48,381 nucleotides of DNA from NCBI GenBank assembly GCA_027491935.1, contig JAOZGB010000012.1, forward strand, positions 1-48,381, given 5' to 3'. How positions within the stretch are numbered: the stretch's first letter is position 1; each line of letters opens with the position of its first letter. The notes under the pieces were generated by a model. The model did not search any database. It saw only the letters and a list, made by a program, of their open reading frames with translations, and had not been told where the DNA came from. This DNA comes from Thermoproteota archaeon (GTDB lineage: Archaea; Korarchaeota; Korarchaeia; Korarchaeales; JAOZGB01). The translations under genes and the position numbers were made by a program. Below, piece after piece: positions 7,211 through 16,019 of the stretch.

Positions 7211-9223
7211 ATGACCATAAGGTGTCTAACCAGTATAGATCTGACATTCGTCGTTAGGGAATTAAAAGGAATCAAGGGTTCAAGGTGGGGGAAGACCTAT
7301 CAAGTGTCAGGAGACACCTTCCTCGTAAAAGTTTCCGGCCGGGGAGTTAAATATTATCTTGTGCTCATACCAGGAAGGGCTGTATATCTCAGCAGTAGAG
7401 AGTGGTTAAAGCCTATTAAACCGTCAATGTTTGCGATGGCTATGAGAAAACACACTGAGAATGCAATAATTAGAGATGTTGGACAAATAGACTTTGATAG
7501 AATATTATTTTTCAAACTTTTTAGGGCAGGCGAAATATGGACAGTAGTAATTGAACTATTCGGCCGTGGCAACGTTCTTCTAATAGATCCTGACGGTAAA
7601 ATACTATTGAACTTTAGAAGTTTCCAAACCTCCAGTAGAACCATCAAGAGAGGTGAGGAATATAAGCCTCCTATAAGCCCCCCCTTATCTCCCAGCTCAT
7701 CTTTCAAAGAGGTGCTTGATACCGCGATAGCTTTTCAAGGTGAAGTCTGGAGATTTCTGGCTCATAAAGCTGGAATTGGGCCTCCTTTTATAGATGAAAT
7801 TGTAAAGCCTCTAAATATCAGCCCTAAGATTGAAATTCAACAATTATCTCAGGGGGAAGTAGAAGCTATTGTTAGAGCCCTCATGGAGCTTTACGAGCGA
7901 GTTAATAAGAATTCTAAACCTGTCTTGTACCTTGATGATGACCGGATAGTTGACTATTCGCCCTTCCCTCTTAAGATTTACAGTTCATTCCAGAGTAAAC
8001 ACTATGTCAACATGTCAGAAATGTTAGATGATATACTCACCGACGAGGCTAGAGCAAAGTCGTTAATTGATAAGACAAGAGAGAGACTTAGAAAATCTAT
8101 TGAGGAGCTAAAAACAAACATAGAGAGATATAAAAAACTCGCTACTGAATATAGGAAGATCGGCGACGCCATATACTCCCACTACAAAGTAGTGGAAGCC
8201 ATAATTGAATCGTTGCGGAATGATAAGAAGGTTAACGTTACAGGAGCGAAAATAGTGGAGGTTAATAAAAGGAGTAGAAAGGCGAAAATAGAATTGTCCG
8301 GGATAGCTTTCGACATAGATCTTAATTACACCGTAGATGAGAATGCAGCCCATTACTACATGCTTTCAGGTAAAATGGAGAGAAAATTAGAGTCTGCTCT
8401 TAAAGCCCTTTCTAAACTTACCCGTGAAGAGGCGGAATCCTTAAAGGAGGAAAAGGCGGAAATCATAAGGCCCAAGGTTAGGTGGTTTACTAGATTCAGA
8501 TGGTTCATTTCATCCGACGGATGCCTGGTTGTAGCTGGTAAAGATAATAGAAGCAATAAAGAGCTTGTGAATAAGTATCTTGAAAAAGACGATCTATTCT
8601 TTCACATAGAGGGACCTGGAGGCTCATGCGTAATAGTTAAGCCGAAGAATGGTATAGGGGAGAGAACCATCGTTGAAGCGGCGACATATGCAGCTTGTAA
8701 TTCACGAGCTTGGAGGGAAAGGTCGTTTGTCGAAAAGGTTTACTATGTTAAGGGTGAAAAGGTTAAGAAATCAGCTCCGCCAGGACACTACATCCCAAAG
8801 GGTTCCTTCTACATTGAAGGGAAGAGAAACTATGTTTCTGTTGAGTTGAAACTTGCGGTTGGATTTATATCTTACAATAATGATACTTATCTAGTTTCAG
8901 CCCCGCCCTCCGCACTTGAGTCTTCTTCGGTTCGCATAATCCTTCGACCAGGCGATATACCAAAAGATCAAGCCGTTAAAATTATACTTCAATGTCTGCG
9001 TAACAAATTATCATCATTATCAAAGTTTCCATGGGTCAAACTTAATAACTTACTATCGATAGATGAGCTATTGAGGATACTCCCTCCAGGGGGTTACGAA
9101 ATTTTAGAGGTACATGGAGATGGGGGAGGAACTAAGAGTAAAGGATGTGATGCGGACAGAGATAGTTTCAGTGTCACCAAACGACAGCGTCGAAAAAGCG
9201 GCAAGGCTGATGAAGGAGAATAA
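7211..9223 (+). CDS. rqcH: RqcH/NEMF-type ribosome quality control protein (NFACT)
   Basis: About 670 residues. An N-terminal NFACT-N domain contains the conserved Asp-Arg pair (D96, R97 in QIDFDRILFF) followed by IELFGRGNVLLID. Then come a helix-hairpin-helix-like region, a central coiled coil (about 275-420) and an NFACT-R/DUF814 domain (KYLEKDDLFFHIEGPGGS, then the basic APPGHYIPKGSFYIEGKRN). Family members bind peptidyl-tRNA-obstructed large subunits and recruit tRNA-Ala to add alanine tails. ATG 7211 lacks a Shine-Dalgarno sequence and follows a TATA-like element, so it may be leaderless; a TTG lies at 7193. The frame runs about 104 bases into the next gene, giving an odd Gly/Lys/Arg-rich tail of about 37 residues after GGYEILEV, where I would expect the protein to end. 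Confidence 0.88.
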   Translation: MTIRCLTSIDLTFVVRELKGIKGSRWGKTYQVSGDTFLVKVSGRGVKYYLVLIPGRAVYLSSREWLKPIKPSMFAMAMRKHTENAIIRDVGQIDFDRILFFKLFRAGEIWTVVIELFGRGNVLLIDPDGKILLNFRSFQTSSRTIKRGEEYKPPISPPLSPSSSFKEVLDTAIAFQGEVWRFLAHKAGIGPPFIDEIVKPLNISPKIEIQQLSQGEVEAIVRALMELYERVNKNSKPVLYLDDDRIVDYSPFPLKIYSSFQSKHYVNMSEMLDDILTDEARAKSLIDKTRERLRKSIEELKTNIERYKKLATEYRKIGDAIYSHYKVVEAIIESLRNDKKVNVTGAKIVEVNKRSRKAKIELSGIAFDIDLNYTVDENAAHYYMLSGKMERKLESALKALSKLTREEAESLKEEKAEIIRPKVRWFTRFRWFISSDGCLVVAGKDNRSNKELVNKYLEKDDLFFHIEGPGGSCVIVKPKNGIGERTIVEAATYAACNSRAWRERSFVEKVYYVKGEKVKKSAPPGHYIPKGSFYIEGKRNYVSVELKLAVGFISYNNDTYLVSAPPSALESSSVRIILRPGDIPKDQAVKIILQCLRNKLSSLSKFPWVKLNNLLSIDELLRILPPGGYEILEVHGDGGGTKSKGCDADRDSFSVTKRQRRKSGKADEGE

Positions 9224-9665
9224 CATAGGGTCAATAGTGATAGTGTCCGATGGCAGGCCTGTCGGAATAGTAACAGAGAGGGACCTCGTCTGTCGGGCTC
9301 TGGCTTCAGAGTCAAGCGACCCACGCGTAATGCCCATTAGCAAAATAATGACGAGGGACCTTGTTACTATATCGCCTGATGATAGCCTTACCGATGCAGC
9401 TGAAAAGATGAGGCAGTATGGGATAAGAAGGCTTATCGTTGTGTCGGGTGAAAAAATTGTTGGTATAATAACATCTAAGGATCTGCTTCAAGTATATCCG
9501 GATATAATAGGCATACTATACGAGGAGCTTAGCATAATGCGTGGGAGGGAGCGGCTTAGACGGAGAAGAAGGTATAGTGGAATCTGCGAGGTTTGCGGTC
9601 AATACTCCGATAACCTCATAGAAGCTGGGGGACTCCTAGTTTGTCCAAGCTGCCGGGAAACATAG
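9120..9665 (+). CDS. CBS-domain-pair protein with C-terminal zinc ribbon
   Basis: 181 residues. Two CBS motifs (VKDVMRTEIVSVSPNDSVEK...GIVTERDL and ISKIMTRDLVTISPDDSL...GIITSKDL) form one Bateman module, which usually senses adenine nucleotides or SAM. A basic linker RERLRRRRR leads to a zinc ribbon (CEVCGQ ... VCPSCRE). CBS plus zinc-ribbon proteins are common in archaea, with poorly known targets. ATG 9120 is eight bases after GAGGT (9107-9111); ATG 9114 is only two bases away, so 9120 is preferred. The 5' end overlaps rqcH in another frame by 104 bases. It is the first of four consecutive CBS genes. Confidence 0.85.
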   Translation: MGEELRVKDVMRTEIVSVSPNDSVEKAARLMKENNIGSIVIVSDGRPVGIVTERDLVCRALASESSDPRVMPISKIMTRDLVTISPDDSLTDAAEKMRQYGIRRLIVVSGEKIVGIITSKDLLQVYPDIIGILYEELSIMRGRERLRRRRRYSGICEVCGQYSDNLIEAGGLLVCPSCRET

Positions 9666-9683
9666 CTTCTGGTGTGTAATGCT

Positions 9684-10601
9684 ATGTCCCATGTAATTAG
9701 AGATTCGAGGTCGTGGGATTACTATCGGGGGGAGGTAAAACGCAGGTCTAAAGGTAAAGAAGGTAATATATTTTCGATAGCAACTTTAGATGTGGAGACA
9801 GTATCTCCGACTTCCCCCATTATATCAGTCATTAGGAAAATGGCTGATACAGGCTTGCGGAGACTTCCGGTTGTCATTCCTTCAAGAAGGGTTTTGAAGG
9901 GAATAGTATCAGCAACTGATATAGTTAGTTTAATAGGAGGACATAAATCATCGCTGATTACGGAAAGATACGAAGGTGACATTATAAAGGCGTTAAACGC
10001 GTCAGTAGAACATATAATGACCCCCTATGATAGACTCCAAACGATCCTGCCAAACACAAGTATTAAGGAGGCTGCTGATGAGATGATTAGTCAAAATGTA
10101 GGTTCTCTGCTGATCATAGACGAAGAAGGCGTCCTTAAAGGAATAGTGTCTGAAAGGGACTTCGTGGTCAAATTACACGGTAAACACCTCGATTTTAAGG
10201 TAGACGACTACATGTCAACACATCTCGTGACATGCGATATTGGTGATTCCATAGCCGAGGCATGTAAGTTAATGGTTACTAAAGGCTATAGGAGGCTGCC
10301 CGTGCTTTCTAAAGGCAAAATTATAGGGATGACCACGGCTGGCGACGTTATATCGTTCATCTCGTCCGGCAGGATCTTCAACGCCATACATATGGGGAAA
10401 TTGGATGAAATCCTAACTTTACCTGTTGCAACCATAATGGCCAAAAACATAGTTACCATCCCACCCAGGGACACCCTAAAGCGTGCCGTCGATCTAATGA
10501 TTGATTACGGAATCGGGAGCTTGCCTGTCGTTGAAGGAGAAACCCTTATCGGAATCCTTACGGAGAGAGATATATTAGAGGCGATTGTAGGTGTGTTGTA
10601 A
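9684..10601 (+). CDS. four-CBS-domain protein A
   Basis: 305 residues made almost entirely of four CBS motifs, i.e. two Bateman modules: LDVETVSPTSPI...GIVSATDI, VEHIMTPYDRLQTI...GIVSERDF, VDDYMSTHLVTCDI...GMTTAGDV and VATIMAKNIVTIPP...GILTERDI. There is no enzymatic or transmembrane domain, so it probably acts as a ligand-responsive regulator or adaptor. ATG 9684 follows GGTG at 9671-9674; the GTG at 9672 is an in-frame alternative adding four residues. The start lies 18 bases after the CBS/zinc-ribbon gene, and the stop overlaps the next ATG by one base (TAATG), so the genes are probably cotranscribed. Confidence 0.85.
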   Translation: MSHVIRDSRSWDYYRGEVKRRSKGKEGNIFSIATLDVETVSPTSPIISVIRKMADTGLRRLPVVIPSRRVLKGIVSATDIVSLIGGHKSSLITERYEGDIIKALNASVEHIMTPYDRLQTILPNTSIKEAADEMISQNVGSLLIIDEEGVLKGIVSERDFVVKLHGKHLDFKVDDYMSTHLVTCDIGDSIAEACKLMVTKGYRRLPVLSKGKIIGMTTAGDVISFISSGRIFNAIHMGKLDEILTLPVATIMAKNIVTIPPRDTLKRAVDLMIDYGIGSLPVVEGETLIGILTERDILEAIVGVL

Positions 10602-11443
10602 TGGTTGGTTGCAGCGAGTATATGGAGGAACCTCTGTTTGTAAACGTTAATGATACTTTGGCTCGAGCCAGGAATATAATGATCGAGAGGAAGGTTGATA
10701 GGCTTCTAGTAGAGGACGAAGGTAGACTCGTGGGGATCCTTACACTTAAAGATATAGCTAGGAGGCTGTTTACCTCCTCTCCCGCATGGAGGAGGCGTCC
10801 GATAGATGAAATACTTGTTGGTAGGATAATGTCTCAGAACCTTAAAACCCTACCATCAGACGCTCAGATAGCCGAGGCAGCCCGGCTGATGATCGCGGAA
10901 GATATAGGCTCCATCCCCCTTCTAGATGCCGATCAGGTAATCGGACTGGTTACTCGTATTGGAATATGCAGATACTTCATTGAACACTATGAAGGTATGT
11001 ACAAGGTGAGAGACATCATGAACAAACGATTCCCTCATGTTAAACCCACCCACACAGTGGCACATGTAATTAAATTAATGGATAAAGAAAGGTCCGATTG
11101 GGTAGCTGTTATTGACCCATCTGATAAACTTCTAGGTATTATATCAACTGAAACATTAACTTATGTATCCGTAAATCCGGAAAAAACCGAGCAGATAATC
11201 AGCATTTATGCCAGAGAAGGAAGAGAATATAAGTATCTCCCCCTCCTAACAGCAGAAGATATTATGGATAGAAATTACCCTAAGGTAGCACCTAACGGTG
11301 ACGCTGTTAAAGCTGCTGAGATACTTATTCAACCCGGGAAGGTAGTTGTCCCGGTTGTAAGTAATGAGATCCTAAGAGGGGGAGTATCCAGAAAGGAGAT
11401 TGTTAGGTGCGTCTTAAATGAAAGTGTTAAATATCATGTCTAG
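10601..11443 (+). CDS. four-CBS-domain protein B
   Basis: 280 residues with four CBS motifs: CSEYMEEPLFVNVNDT...GILTLKDI, VGRIMSQNLKTLPSDA...GLVTRIGI, VRDIMNKRFPHVKPTH...GIISTETL and AEDIMDRNYPKVAPNG...GGVSRKEI. The third and fourth depart most from consensus (IISTETL and GVSRKEI instead of the usual G-I-x-T-x-x-D), so some nucleotide-binding sites may be lost. The ATG shares a base with the preceding stop, and the 3' end overlaps the next gene by 26 bases, indicating translational coupling. No catalytic domain is present. It looks paralogous to its neighbours on both sides but is strongly diverged. Confidence 0.83.
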   Translation: MVGCSEYMEEPLFVNVNDTLARARNIMIERKVDRLLVEDEGRLVGILTLKDIARRLFTSSPAWRRRPIDEILVGRIMSQNLKTLPSDAQIAEAARLMIAEDIGSIPLLDADQVIGLVTRIGICRYFIEHYEGMYKVRDIMNKRFPHVKPTHTVAHVIKLMDKERSDWVAVIDPSDKLLGIISTETLTYVSVNPEKTEQIISIYAREGREYKYLPLLTAEDIMDRNYPKVAPNGDAVKAAEILIQPGKVVVPVVSNEILRGGVSRKEIVRCVLNESVKYHV

Positions 11444-12200
11444 AAAAGTGTATACAATCCCTAAAAAATCGAATGTCGACGAAGCTCTTAGAATAATGTT
11501 TAAAAAAGACATTTCAAGGCTTATAATTTTAGAAGATGACTACCCCGTGGGTATAGTAACCATCAGGGACATCATGGATAGACTTGGTTCTTCTAGACTT
11601 AAGAACCTCCCGCCATCAAGGATTAGAATTTCAACAGTCATGAGTGAAAACTTAATAACTGTAACTCCTGATACAGATGTAAAAGAAGCTGTCAATATAA
11701 TGCTTGAAAGAAATATCTCAGGTATCCCAGTTGTTGACAGGGAAAAACTTGTCGGGATAATTACGAAGACAGACCTTATTAAACTTCTAAGAAATGAGGA
11801 GAGAGTATCCATCTCACCCGTATTCCAGAAAATAAACTTTATAGTCACACCCTTAACAAGGATTGTTCATATAAAGAGGCTTTTCCACAATTATAATCTT
11901 AAACTTGTTCCTGTTAGTGAGGAAAACAAGCTTGTAGGTTTAGTTACAGAAAGGGATCTCGCCAAAGCTTTCTATGGTATTAGGAGTACAGTGGAAGATC
12001 CTTATAAGATGGATGTGAGGGTGAGATCTTTAATTGCGGAGGATATAATGATTCAAAACCCGCCCTTTGTTGAGCAAACGACAAGCGTTGGGGAGGCTGT
12101 TAACATGATGCTGAGAAATAAGCTTCCAGGTCTCCCCGTAGTTTCAGAGCTTACTCCTATAGGTGTGATTCAGAAGGGTCACTTGTTAACTTTTCTCTAA
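11418..12200 (+). CDS. four-CBS-domain protein C
   Basis: 260 residues with four CBS motifs: VLNIMSRKVYTIPKKS...GIVTIRDI, ISTVMSENLITVTPDT...GIITKTDL, a degenerate one (INFIVTPLTRIVHIKR...GLVTERDL) and AEDIMIQNPPFVEQTT...GVIQKGHL. ATG 11418 is chosen although it overlaps the previous gene by 26 bases, because the first CBS motif begins immediately after it; starting at 11439 would delete part of that motif. It ends the CBS run. Its stop lies in a CTAA tetranucleotide that also carries the stop of the convergent Mut7-C gene. Confidence 0.83.
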   Translation: MKVLNIMSRKVYTIPKKSNVDEALRIMFKKDISRLIILEDDYPVGIVTIRDIMDRLGSSRLKNLPPSRIRISTVMSENLITVTPDTDVKEAVNIMLERNISGIPVVDREKLVGIITKTDLIKLLRNEERVSISPVFQKINFIVTPLTRIVHIKRLFHNYNLKLVPVSEENKLVGLVTERDLAKAFYGIRSTVEDPYKMDVRVRSLIAEDIMIQNPPFVEQTTSVGEAVNMMLRNKLPGLPVVSELTPIGVIQKGHLLTFL

Positions 12201-12655
12201 GCTATATTCAACGTCTTAATTAGAGTTGAATAGTGGCTTCCAAGCCAGTAAGGACGTCTACATCTGTAACAGTAGAAGACAGTCCAGTAGCCCTCAGGAA
12301 TAGACCTTCTATCTTCGATTGGTATTTCCTCCTTAAGTTTCACTTTTAAGGGCTGGTTGCACCTTGCACATCTCGTCTTCGACAGATCTATTCTTAATTT
12401 AATCCCTAACGAGCGTGCTATATCACGCAGTATAGAGTACTGATCGGAGTGAGGAGTGTATATGACATTTAACCCCTGTAATACAGCCTTTCGATATAAT
12501 AATTTATCCCTTGTCACGAAAACCCTATTTTCTCTCTTAGCTTCCTCTATTATCTCTTCATCTTTAGAACTGCTTACAGCAATCTTAACGTCATATCCCA
12601 TTATTCTAAACATTCTTCCTGTTTTAGTTAGCATTGAGTCAAACAGAAACTTCAC
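12197..12655 (-). CDS. Mut7-C RNase-domain protein (PIN-like) with zinc ribbon
   Basis: 152 residues. The start MKFLFDSMLTKTGRMFRIMGYD with later RENRVFVTRDK matches the Mut7-C (COG1656, DUF82) family, a PIN-like nuclease fold with acidic residues near the N terminus (D6) and in the TRD motif. Two Cys pairs (CARCNQPL ... CYRCRRPYW) form the zinc ribbon typical of archaeal members. RNase activity is a family-level prediction. The start is a GTG at 12655, supported by the conserved beginning of the family. The gene converges on CBS protein C with shared stop codons, and is divergent from tldD. Confidence 0.83.
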   Translation of the reverse strand: MKFLFDSMLTKTGRMFRIMGYDVKIAVSSSKDEEIIEEAKRENRVFVTRDKLLYRKAVLQGLNVIYTPHSDQYSILRDIARSLGIKLRIDLSKTRCARCNQPLKVKLKEEIPIEDRRSIPEGYWTVFYCYRCRRPYWLGSHYSTLIKTLNIA

Positions 12656-12710
12656 ACGGATGAATATAACTGTGAACTTTTAACTTTTGTCGAAGGCGGC
12701 ATAGCATATA

Positions 12711-12720
12711 GTTTTAAATT
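12711..12720 (+). promoter_or_regulatory. TATA-like promoter element for tldD
   Basis: An AT-rich box GTTTTAAATT is centred about 26 bases before the tldD ATG (12742), with no Shine-Dalgarno sequence between. This spacing predicts transcription starting at or near the start codon, i.e. a leaderless mRNA. Inference from sequence and spacing only. Confidence 0.45.
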
Positions 12721-12741
12721 CTGCTGTACTATTTCTGCCTG

Positions 12742-14166
12742 ATGGAGTTTGATATTGACATTGCTGAGTACATAGTTGAGGAAGGTCTTAAATCAGGGGC
12801 TAACTACGTTGAAGCGAGATTGGAACATAACATAAGTCGCAGTCTGATCGTGAAAAATGGAAACGTGGAGAGCTTACTAACTACGCAGACAAAAGGCTTG
12901 GGGGTTAGGGTACTCGCTTCGAGTGGAATGTCCTTTTTCTCATTGAATCATGGGAGCAAAAGCATGCTTAAAAGCGAAATCGAAAAGGCTATTTCAATGG
13001 CTAAAAATGTAGGGCTTAAGACAAGCAGTCCAACCAGGCTTAGTGAAGAAGAAGTCTACGAAGATAAATATAGTGCCAGCGAGGTCAAACCGCTTGCAAA
13101 CGTTGATGTTTCTGATATGCTGTCCCTTCTTTTGGATGTAGACAGAGTTACTCATGAATGTAAAGTGAAGGTTTCAAGTAGGTATGTATATTTAAAGTTA
13201 GACATGCAAAATAAATATATATTAACCAGCGAAGGTGTAAGGATATTATCACATGTACCTCGAGCCCTGATTTTCATGGCATTTACCGCTGTTCATAACG
13301 GGAAAATACTTCAAAATATGGAAGAGATAGGAGGGTCAGGTGGCTGGGAGCTTATTGAGAAAGAAGACCCTGTAACATTAGCTAGCGACATGGTAGCATC
13401 CCTGTCTAAAAGTCTTATTGAAGGTGAGAAATCACCGACTGGTGTGATGGATGTAGTCCTCGGAGGAGATGTTGTAGGCCTTGCTGTCCATGAATCTGTA
13501 GGGCACCCGTACGAAGCAGATCGAATACTCGGTAGGGAGGCCGCTCAGGCGGGGGAGTCTTTCATATCTAAAGAGATGATGGGCTTTAAGATAGGCTCTG
13601 ATGTAGATACAGTAATCGATGACCCTACTATTGAGGGTTCATACGGGTACTATCTATATGACGATGAAGGTGTAAAGGCTAGGCCTAGACATCTCATAAA
13701 GAACGGTGTGATAAATGAGTTTCTCCATAATAGGGAGACGGCAGCAACTTTTGGTGTAAAAAGTAATGCATCTGCTAGGGCGTCAAATTATGATAGGGAG
13801 CCAATAATAAGGATGGCTAACACATATATGGCTCCAGGTGACATGAGCCTTGAAGAGTTGATTGAACAGGTTTCTAATGGGATTTACATGAAAAAATTTA
13901 TGGAATGGAATATAGATGACAGAAGGTACAATATGAGATTTGTAGGTTCAGAGGCCTACTTAATAAAATCTGGAAAATTAGAAAAGCCTATAATAAAACC
14001 AATTTTAGAAATTACTACTCCTACATTTCACAAGAGCATTGCAGGGGTAGGTAAGAACCTTATCTTTAAAGCGGCCACATGCGGTAAGAGTGATCCTGCT
14101 CAAGGAGTGCCCGTTTGGACCGGGGGACCTGATATTCTCCTAAGAGAGGTGCATATAAATGGTTAA
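12742..14166 (+). CDS. tldD: TldD metalloprotease subunit
   Basis: 474 residues of the TldD/PmbA family. The metal site is visible as HESVGH (H250, E251, H254), and the third ligand is probably the Cys in ATCGKSDPAQG near the C terminus, as in bacterial TldD. TldD-TldE heterodimers degrade unfolded or natural peptides and mature some peptide antibiotics. Here TldE follows with an 8-base overlap, so the heterodimer is encoded as a unit. The cytosolic protein has no signal peptide. The start follows a TATA-like box by about 26 bases. Confidence 0.92.
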   Translation: MEFDIDIAEYIVEEGLKSGANYVEARLEHNISRSLIVKNGNVESLLTTQTKGLGVRVLASSGMSFFSLNHGSKSMLKSEIEKAISMAKNVGLKTSSPTRLSEEEVYEDKYSASEVKPLANVDVSDMLSLLLDVDRVTHECKVKVSSRYVYLKLDMQNKYILTSEGVRILSHVPRALIFMAFTAVHNGKILQNMEEIGGSGGWELIEKEDPVTLASDMVASLSKSLIEGEKSPTGVMDVVLGGDVVGLAVHESVGHPYEADRILGREAAQAGESFISKEMMGFKIGSDVDTVIDDPTIEGSYGYYLYDDEGVKARPRHLIKNGVINEFLHNRETAATFGVKSNASARASNYDREPIIRMANTYMAPGDMSLEELIEQVSNGIYMKKFMEWNIDDRRYNMRFVGSEAYLIKSGKLEKPIIKPILEITTPTFHKSIAGVGKNLIFKAATCGKSDPAQGVPVWTGGPDILLREVHING

Positions 14167-15502
14167 GGCGGATCTAACTGATGAGGCTGGTGGTCTTGTT
14201 CGAAACGCTTTAAATGTAGGATTTGATGAAGCGGCCGTGAAGGTAATTGAGACTGTGGAATCACAGATAAGATTTTCGAATAATTCTATTGACATAGCAA
14301 AAAAATGGATATCCCGTAGAATCAATATTTTTGTGGCTAAAGATGGAAGAATGGCGGTCTCTACATTTGAGGATGCAAAGGCTGCACAGCGTTCTCTCGA
14401 AAAACTTCGATCCTACATAACACTCCTTCCTATCCATGAAAATTATGAATGCCTCCCCAGGGGGCCTTTCAAATATAAAAAGATCGAAGGGATTTACGAT
14501 CCTAAAATAGCTGAGCTCAGCAATGAAGCCGTGGACATGGTAAAAACTACCATCTCCTCAGCTTTAAATGCTGGCGCGGTTAGGGTAGCTGGAAGCCTCA
14601 GATGGGGGGTAAATAAAATATATCTAGCGACTTCAAGGAGCGTACGGACTGATACCAAGGAGACTTTCATAAATGTAGACGTTAGATCGTTCGTGAACAG
14701 TGAAGCTACCGGGCACGGAGATAGATGTTCCAGGTTACTTAAGGATTTTGAACCAGAAGAAGCTGGTAGAGAGTCAGGAGAGGTTGCAAGAATGTCTACG
14801 AAGAAGGGTAAAATAGATCCGGGCGTGTACGATACTGTTTTTCATCACGCGGCTGTTGCAAATATTCTCAATAATATAGCGATGGCGGCATCAGCATTCT
14901 ACGTTTCTGCAGGTTTCTCTTTCTTTAAGGGTAGGCTTGGGCAAAAAATAGCATCTGACAAGGTGACACTCATAGATAACCCCCTGTATCCGGGAGGTTT
15001 CGGCTCAAGACCATTCGACGATGAAGGTGTGCCTACTAGAAAGACTATCATAATCAAGGAAGGTCATTTAAAAACGTTCCTACACAATAGATTGACTGCG
15101 AAGGAGTTTAACACAGAAACAACAGCGAATGCTGGTTGGATATCACCGTCGGCGTGGCAGATAGAACTAAAAACTGGAGATAGTCCTATAGACGAGCTGT
15201 TGTCTCTTATAAGCAAAGGTCTAGTTGTGATGAACGCAACTTACACAAGATTTCAAAATTATCAGACTGGAGAATTCTCCTCTATAATAAGAGATGGGGT
15301 TTTCTACGTAGAAAATGGAGATATAAAATTTTCAGTAAGAAATCTAAGGTTAAGCGACAGCTTCCTTAACATTCTTAAAAATATAGTTGAAACCGGGAAG
15401 GAGAAGAGGCAGATATATCATTGGTGGCTTGAGCAAGGGATACCCGTAATTGCTCCCCCAATTCTAGTTAGAAATGTTAAATTTACGACGCCCGGGAAAT
15501 AG
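14159..15502 (+). CDS. tldE: TldE/PmbA subunit
   Basis: 447 residues, colinear with the TldD family but without an HExxxH motif, as expected for the non-catalytic TldE partner. Conserved features include the DNPLYPGGFGSRPFDDEGVP segment and FLHNRLTAKEF. It would pair with TldD to form the closed proteolytic chamber. ATG 14159 overlaps the tldD stop by 8 bases and is preceded by AGAGAGGTG, so translation is coupled. The next gene starts 10 bases after its stop. Confidence 0.9.
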   Translation: MVKADLTDEAGGLVRNALNVGFDEAAVKVIETVESQIRFSNNSIDIAKKWISRRINIFVAKDGRMAVSTFEDAKAAQRSLEKLRSYITLLPIHENYECLPRGPFKYKKIEGIYDPKIAELSNEAVDMVKTTISSALNAGAVRVAGSLRWGVNKIYLATSRSVRTDTKETFINVDVRSFVNSEATGHGDRCSRLLKDFEPEEAGRESGEVARMSTKKGKIDPGVYDTVFHHAAVANILNNIAMAASAFYVSAGFSFFKGRLGQKIASDKVTLIDNPLYPGGFGSRPFDDEGVPTRKTIIIKEGHLKTFLHNRLTAKEFNTETTANAGWISPSAWQIELKTGDSPIDELLSLISKGLVVMNATYTRFQNYQTGEFSSIIRDGVFYVENGDIKFSVRNLRLSDSFLNILKNIVETGKEKRQIYHWWLEQGIPVIAPPILVRNVKFTTPGK

Positions 15503-15512
15503 GTGGTTTTAC

Positions 15513-16001
15513 ATGGCAAGTACTATGAGAGACTTGGTAAGGGTTATAGGGTCATTAAGAAAGAGAAAACAGAAACATATAGGGGTTATTGTTGACGGGC
15601 CAAATATTCTAAGAAAAGAAATCTCCGTCGATTTACTGGAGATTAAGCGGAAGCTTTCCGCCTATGGAAGAATCAGATATGCGAAGGTAATTCTTGATAA
15701 ACATGCCCCGTCTAAGCTTGTTGAAGCTGTAAATAACGCAGGCTTCGAGGCTATTATAAGTCAAGGTAAGGTAGAGGTCGAGTTTACAATAGAATCAATG
15801 GACATAATATACGATTCTGAAATAGACATCATAACACTTGTTACAAGAAGTGCCGGATTCCTCCCACTGATATATAAGGCTAAACATTTCGGGAAGGAAG
15901 TTTATGTCATCGGTGCTGAACCAGGTTTTAGTATAGCCTTGAGAAACGCTGCAGACAAAGTTATAATGTTACATGGTCAGAATAATTCAGGGGTAAAGTA
16001 A
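15513..16001 (+). CDS. NYN-domain (LabA/DUF88-like) putative RNase, TIGR00288 family
   Basis: 162 residues. GVIVDGPNILRKEI near the N terminus is the NYN/PIN-like motif with the first catalytic Asp; SEIDIITLVTRSAGFLPLIYKAK and KEVYVIGAEPGFSIAL follow in the usual order. This matches the archaeal TIGR00288 group, presumed RNA nucleases or nucleotide-binding proteins. ATG 15513 is preferred to an upstream start inside tldE because AGGTGG (15501-15506) precedes it at good spacing. It is probably cotranscribed with tldD-tldE; a functional link to proteolysis is not obvious. Confidence 0.8.
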   Translation: MASTMRDLVRVIGSLRKRKQKHIGVIVDGPNILRKEISVDLLEIKRKLSAYGRIRYAKVILDKHAPSKLVEAVNNAGFEAIISQGKVEVEFTIESMDIIYDSEIDIITLVTRSAGFLPLIYKAKHFGKEVYVIGAEPGFSIALRNAADKVIMLHGQNNSGVK

Positions 16002-16019
16002 TATTAATATAACAGATTT

